This document shows, piece by piece, positions 17,584-20,821 of a stretch of DNA of 20,821 nt. The DNA is taken from the NCBI GenBank assembly GCA_964230605.1, contig CAXRIN010000056.1:1-20821 (forward strand), given 5' to 3'. The position numbers were made by a program, and so were the translations under genes. Position 1 is the stretch's first letter, and each line of letters begins with the position of its first letter. The notes under the pieces are model-generated. The model had not been told where the DNA came from, made no database searches, and worked only from the letters and a program-made list of their open reading frames with translations. This DNA comes from GCA-002722245 sp964230605 (GTDB lineage Bacteria; Bacteroidota; Bacteroidia; Flavobacteriales_C; GCA-002722245).

Positions 17584-18768
17584 ATGAAAAACTTTATCTG
17601 TTTAATATTATTAATTTCATTCATCCCATCTTTTGGAATTTGGCGAGAAGTAAATACTCCAACATCTGAACATCTTAACAAGATTGAAATCATTAATGGA
17701 GTTGCTTTTTGTGTTGGAAACAATGGTACATTACTTAAAAGCACTGATGAAGGTGAAAACTGGACTGCGGTAACAAATCTATCAACTGGAAACATTGGAA
17801 ACATTGGAAACATTACCTCTATTCTATTTATCACCTCTAATATTGGTTTCTTTACAACAAGCGAAGGAAAAGTATTTAAAACTACTAACGGAGGAAGTTC
17901 GTGGATTAGTAAAACTTTACAATCGGGTGGAATTAACGGAATCTCCTTTAAGGACAACTCAACAGGGATTGCCGCTGGTGACAATGGTAACTTTTTTAAA
18001 ACAACTGATGGAGGAGCAAATTGGACAAACCTTGGTAGTCAATCTGTATTCGTTGTAAATGATTTAACATTCGTAAATGACACTTTAGCAGTAGCTGTAG
18101 GACCATTAGGATCTTTGCTTTACAGTACAGATGCTGGTTCAAGCTGGACTTATCAAGGTGTTAGTACAACAGAGACTTTTAGTGCTATTGAGAAAAAAAA
18201 TGATGCCACAGCGGTTATAGTTGGCACAAATGGAACTTACCTTGATTTCTCAGCGACTAGCTTAACCACAAACTCGATTAAAACAATTGATTCAAATAAA
18301 GATTGGCTAAAAGATGTTCATGTAACCATCAAAGAAAATGACTTTGAACGTGTCATAGCGGTTGGCTTTTCAAGTTCAATTTTAATTAATAACAATAGTT
18401 TTAAAACTTGGGATTTAGACTCAGTAAACAACTTAAACGGTATTCATTTTTTTAATGACACTATTGGGGTAGCATGTGGTTTTGACGGGAAAATTTATAA
18501 AACAGTAACTGGAGGTGTTCCTACGTCATCAAACGAAATTAAAAGAGAACAAATTAGTCTTTATCCTAATCCTGCCAATAACCTTATTTACTTTCAAAAC
18601 TATGAACTTGATAACAGATATGAGATTTACAACATGAATGGCTCACTTGTGCTAAATGGTATTTTACAAAATAGCTATTTAGATGTTTCCATGCTTTCTT
18701 CTGGTAATTACCTAATCAGGCTTGTTGGAGATCGAAAATTTTCGACAGGAAGATTCCTTAAGAAATGA
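17584..18768 (+). CDS. Secreted Ycf48-like beta-propeller with T9SS type A sorting domain
   Basis: The protein has 394 residues from the ATG at 17584. A longer reading from 17557 would overlap the OmpA gene and put nine polar residues before the signal peptide, so I rejected it. The signal peptide MKNFICLILLISFIPSFG is followed by about seven blades with the Ycf48/BNR pattern G..G.(L/I)(L/F)K(S/T)TDGG.(N/S)W, for example GNNGTLLKSTDEGENWT, SEGKVFKTTNGGSSW and GDNGNFFKTTDGGANW. The final 70 residues begin SLYPNPANNLIYF and end with GNYLIRLV...FSTGRFLKK, a type A sorting domain for export and cell-surface attachment. A 9-base triplicate repeat (17788-17814) lies in the first blades. It is four bases after the OmpA stop and overlaps the next gene by ATGA. 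The propeller is probably a binding module, with no enzymatic residues seen. Confidence 0.85.
   Translation: MKNFICLILLISFIPSFGIWREVNTPTSEHLNKIEIINGVAFCVGNNGTLLKSTDEGENWTAVTNLSTGNIGNIGNITSILFITSNIGFFTTSEGKVFKTTNGGSSWISKTLQSGGINGISFKDNSTGIAAGDNGNFFKTTDGGANWTNLGSQSVFVVNDLTFVNDTLAVAVGPLGSLLYSTDAGSSWTYQGVSTTETFSAIEKKNDATAVIVGTNGTYLDFSATSLTTNSIKTIDSNKDWLKDVHVTIKENDFERVIAVGFSSSILINNNSFKTWDLDSVNNLNGIHFFNDTIGVACGFDGKIYKTVTGGVPTSSNEIKREQISLYPNPANNLIYFQNYELDNRYEIYNMNGSLVLNGILQNSYLDVSMLSSGNYLIRLVGDRKFSTGRFLKK
17788..17814 (+). repeat. Three tandem copies of GGAAACATT inside the propeller gene
   Basis: Three perfect 9-base units encode G-N-I three times and keep frame whatever the copy number. They lie in a loop before a blade strand, so gain or loss of units would change loop length only. 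Confidence 0.85.
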
Positions 18769-19280
18769 TGTTACATCAAAAGTTTGAAAGTAAAGCGCTT
18801 TTATACTTTTCTATACTTATAGTATTTAGTAGCGTAATCGAATTCTTTTACACACCTATATTTAGGTACGCTTCCATTGAAGAAAATACGGCTTTGTTTC
18901 TAGGTATTTTATTACGAAAAGTTCTAATGTTTGTAATACCAGGAGGTTGTCTGAAAATTTTGCTTGAAAGAATGGGATTTGATATTAACATAAAAAAGAT
19001 TACGTCAATCCTAATCATAACATTATTTCTTCCCTTCATCATAACACCAATATTTCACGCTACATTCTTAGGTTATGAACCAATCGAAATGGGATTCATT
19101 TTAAAAGGAGCTATTGAAAAAATAAATATTGCCTTTTGGGTTTGTGGTTTAATCTACTTTATTCAGGCATTGAGAAAAGAAATTAAAATCAACTTCCGCC
19201 GTGCGTTCTTCATCACTATTTTCACATTAATTATGACTGGTATAATACTTTCTCCGTTTTACACGGGAATTCTTATTTAA
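18765..19280 (+). CDS. Hypothetical integral membrane protein (171 aa)
   Basis: I do not recognise a family. The protein is strongly hydrophobic, with about five predicted spans at roughly 11-29, 43-67, 79-101, 121-137 and 147-170. Short positively charged segments lie between them (KKIT at 77-80, RKEIKINFRR at 137-146). There is no conserved catalytic motif that I can identify. The ATG at 18765 overlaps the stop of the propeller gene (ATGA), with a second Met codon right after it at 18768. Its stop codon is directly followed by the ATG of the deacetylase gene without a gap. This tight placement suggests it is made together with both neighbours. It could be a membrane partner of the deacetylase or of the surface proteins, but that is only inference from context. 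Confidence 0.75.
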   Translation: MMLHQKFESKALLYFSILIVFSSVIEFFYTPIFRYASIEENTALFLGILLRKVLMFVIPGGCLKILLERMGFDINIKKITSILIITLFLPFIITPIFHATFLGYEPIEMGFILKGAIEKINIAFWVCGLIYFIQALRKEIKINFRRAFFITIFTLIMTGIILSPFYTGILI

Positions 19281-20180
19281 ATGTTCAAAGTAGCTTGGGA
19301 CCCAATATATGTTCATCCTGTCCCTAAAGGACATCGATTTCCAATGGAAAAATATGAACTACTTCCATTACAGTTAATTCATGAAGGAATAATAAATAAA
19401 AATCAAATCTTCTCACCCAGTTTTGGAGAAGTATATGATTATTCCATTCACTGCTCTGAATATCTTGAGCGACTTAGAACTATTACACTATCAATAAAAG
19501 AAGAAAGAGCATCTGGATTTAAGCAATCAAAAACTTTAATTGAGCGCGAATACTGTATTACAAACGGAACAATTGAAATAGCTCTTTTAGCTTTAAAAGA
19601 TGGTATTGGATTTAATATAGCAGGAGGAACGCATCATGCTTTTAGTAATCGACCTGAAGGCTTTTGTTTGTTAAACGATCAAGCGGTAGCTTCAATGCAT
19701 TTAATCAAACATAAACTTGCTAACAAAATTTTAATCATTGATTTAGATGTACATCAAGGAAACGGAACTGCCGAAATTTTAAAAAACATCCCAGAGGTTT
19801 TTACATTTAGTATGCATGGGAAAAAGAATTATCCTTTAGAAAAACCCAAATCAAATTTTGATATCGCATTAGAAGATGGTACTGAAGACGATGAATACCT
19901 TAAACATCTAAATAATGCCTTAGATCAAATTTTTAGCCAATTCGCTCCCGATTTCATGTTTTATCAATCTGGAGTTGATGTATTAAATTCAGACAAGCTT
20001 GGCAGGCTATCTCTGTCGCTTGAAGGTTGTAAAAAAAGAGATGAAATTGTATTCGAAAGAGCAAAAAAAGAAAACCTCCCAATTGCTGTCACAATGGGAG
20101 GTGGATATTCTTTAAAGATATCTGATATTTTAAATGCCCATCGAAATACCTTTCAATCAGCAATTGATATTATTCTTTAG
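19281..20180 (+). CDS. Zinc-dependent histone-deacetylase-family enzyme (arginase/deacetylase fold)
   Basis: A 299-residue cytoplasmic amidohydrolase. All hallmark residues are present: GGTHHAF with the paired catalytic His (H118, H119), the zinc ligands D156 and H158 in IDLDVHQGNGT, the third zinc ligand D233 in YQSGVDVL, the following D.LGRLSLS, and the catalytic Tyr in MGGGY (Y276). The length and NDQAVA/LGRLSLS motifs fit the short bacterial and HDAC11-like (class IV) branch. Bacteria lack canonical histones, so the substrate may be acetyl-lysine on proteins, an acetylated polyamine or another small amide. Sequence does not decide this. It follows the membrane protein gene with no gap (TAA then ATG) as the last gene of the six-gene operon. 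Its end overlaps the convergent BLUF gene by 11 bases, and no terminator is visible between them. Confidence 0.92.
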   Translation: MFKVAWDPIYVHPVPKGHRFPMEKYELLPLQLIHEGIINKNQIFSPSFGEVYDYSIHCSEYLERLRTITLSIKEERASGFKQSKTLIEREYCITNGTIEIALLALKDGIGFNIAGGTHHAFSNRPEGFCLLNDQAVASMHLIKHKLANKILIIDLDVHQGNGTAEILKNIPEVFTFSMHGKKNYPLEKPKSNFDIALEDGTEDDEYLKHLNNALDQIFSQFAPDFMFYQSGVDVLNSDKLGRLSLSLEGCKKRDEIVFERAKKENLPIAVTMGGGYSLKISDILNAHRNTFQSAIDIIL

Positions 20181-20646
20181 GTTTATCAATGTAATTCTTA
20201 GAATTCCAAAAAGAACGGAAATCAATTTTCCCATTTAAATAAAAATGTCTCATTAATTCCATGGTAATATTTCCATCCTGATTTAAAGTTTCAATTAAAT
20301 CAAATTCATTATCCTGATTAATCATTTTCATATCCATCAAATCCTGAGGAGTAAAAATCTTTAACCCCATTCGCCATTTCTCAAAATTTCTTTGTTCTAT
20401 CTTACCTTGCAAAATGACACTAAAATGATAATGCCTTGGGTCATGTCTGATGACATCAATTAAAGCTTTAACATTTTCCTCCTCTCCCTCAATCACCTGT
20501 AAAAATGCATCTTCAATATAGAGTAACATCCCAGTTAAACCCAGCTCTGCATTTTTAACTTGTGCCTTTTCAATAATTTTGAAAATTTCAGAATCGAAAA
20601 CACCTACACTTGATTTACTTGTGTATAGGATAGAGTATAAAGCCAT
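20170..20646 (-). CDS. BLUF-domain blue-light sensor protein
   Basis: A 158-residue cytoplasmic flavin photoreceptor. The N-terminal 95 residues are a BLUF domain with every key residue: Y8 and S10 in ILYTSKS, N32 in QVKNAELGLTG, Q50 in FLQVIEGEEE, DPRH at 69-72, and W91 and M93 in FEKWRMGL. The flavin-binding Asn and the Tyr-Gln pair of the photocycle are intact. The C-terminal 60 residues are short and helical with no enzymatic domain, so it belongs to the short BLUF type that signals through protein partners. It is transcribed toward the deacetylase gene and overlaps its end by 11 bases. Its upstream region is only about 60 bases long before the IS5-like transposase, and I see no convincing TAnnTTTG box there. 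Confidence 0.92.
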   Translation of the reverse strand: MALYSILYTSKSSVGVFDSEIFKIIEKAQVKNAELGLTGMLLYIEDAFLQVIEGEEENVKALIDVIRHDPRHYHFSVILQGKIEQRNFEKWRMGLKIFTPQDLMDMKMINQDNEFDLIETLNQDGNITMELMRHFYLNGKIDFRSFWNSKNYIDKPKE

Positions 20647-20708
20647 GTTGCATCTAGTTTATTGACTCAGAGTTTACCTTTATTTAGTCGCTCCTTAAAA
20701 ATCGATAT

Positions 20709-20819
20709 TTAGTATTTTTTGAACGAATAAAAATTTGATGTTATAACAATCAAAAAGACCTCTTGCTTTAATAGCATCATCATTTTCTTAAAATTCCAAC
20801 CTGCTGCGGCTAAAAACGC
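20709..20819 (-). mobile_element. IS5-like transposase, C-terminal fragment (cut by window edge)
   Basis: On the minus strand, 36 codons run from 20819 to a TAA at 20709-20711. They read AFLAAAGWNFKKMMMLLK at the visible start, then QEVFLIVITSNFYS. The pattern LAAA..(N)F(K/R)(K/R)MM near the C-terminus is typical of IS5-family (DDE) transposases. The rest of the gene lies beyond the window. The outer end of the element should fall between about 20647 and 20708, but I could not identify its inverted repeat. Confidence 0.65.
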
Positions 20820-20821
20820 AT

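Noticed and set aside
17547..17984. 145-codon minus-strand frame and an 87-codon plus-strand frame over the propeller gene
   Set aside because: Both are shadows of the beta-propeller gene, which has a signal peptide, blades and a sorting domain in its own frame.
10046..20180. Complete type IX secretion machinery
   Set aside because: Only cargo and accessory-type proteins are present. No PorK, PorL, PorM, PorN or Sov-like gene is seen.
20647..20708. Inverted repeat end of the right element and a target duplication
   Set aside because: No pattern could be confirmed without the other end of the element.
1..20821. CRISPR arrays, tRNA or rRNA genes
   Set aside because: No regularly spaced repeats, no cloverleaf-like sequences and no rRNA-like stretches were seen.

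Overview
The window is AT-rich DNA from a member of the Bacteroidota, most likely Flavobacteriales or a close relative. The order is inferred from protein families; no rRNA or tRNA gene is present to confirm it. The pointers are type IX secretion (T9SS) sorting domains of type A and type B, a PorP/SprF-like protein, a CHU_C (gliding-motility-associated C-terminal) domain, outer-membrane proteins of Bacteroidota style, few Shine-Dalgarno-like sites, and candidate -7 boxes of the form TAnnTTTG.

Layout. (1) Positions 1-63 hold the start of an IS1595-like transposase (minus strand, cut by the window edge). It abuts the decayed 3' end of a glycoside hydrolase family 16 gene (125-529) with a T9SS tail and an in-frame stop, followed by a terminator and about 350 bases without genes that contain one striking dyad. 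(2) 936-6863, minus strand: a tight three-gene operon, transcribed from right to left, for a giant TPR protein, a plugless outer-membrane beta-barrel and a LysM glucosaminidase. (3) 7083-7274: a stand-alone cold-shock protein gene with a strong terminator. (4) 7325-9876, minus strand: a Ste24-type CAAX metalloprotease overlapping an RsmF-like RNA cytosine methyltransferase. (5) 10046-20180, plus strand: six genes with overlaps or at most 4 bases between them. They encode a 1516-residue PKD-repeat surface protein with a type B sorting domain, a PorP/SprF-like barrel, a TPR/PD40/OmpA protein resembling PorE, a Ycf48-like beta-propeller with a type A sorting domain, a small membrane protein, and a complete zinc-dependent histone-deacetylase-fold enzyme. 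(6) 20170-20646, minus strand: a BLUF blue-light sensor whose 3' end overlaps the deacetylase gene. (7) 20709-20819: the C-terminus of an IS5-like transposase, cut by the right edge.

How it works together. The first three genes of the large operon form a familiar type of T9SS cargo cluster: a very large secreted adhesin, its PorP/SprF partner in the outer membrane, and a periplasmic peptidoglycan-binding scaffold. The unusual part is that this cluster runs without a break into a membrane protein and a deacetylase. A perfect 16-base palindrome lies between the candidate promoter and the TTG start of the operon and is the best candidate control site in the window. The minus-strand operon at 936-6863 looks like a second envelope module linking the outer membrane to the cell wall. 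The core T9SS machinery (PorK/L/M/N, Sov) is not in this window. Both ends of the window are in different IS elements, as expected of an assembly contig broken at repeats.
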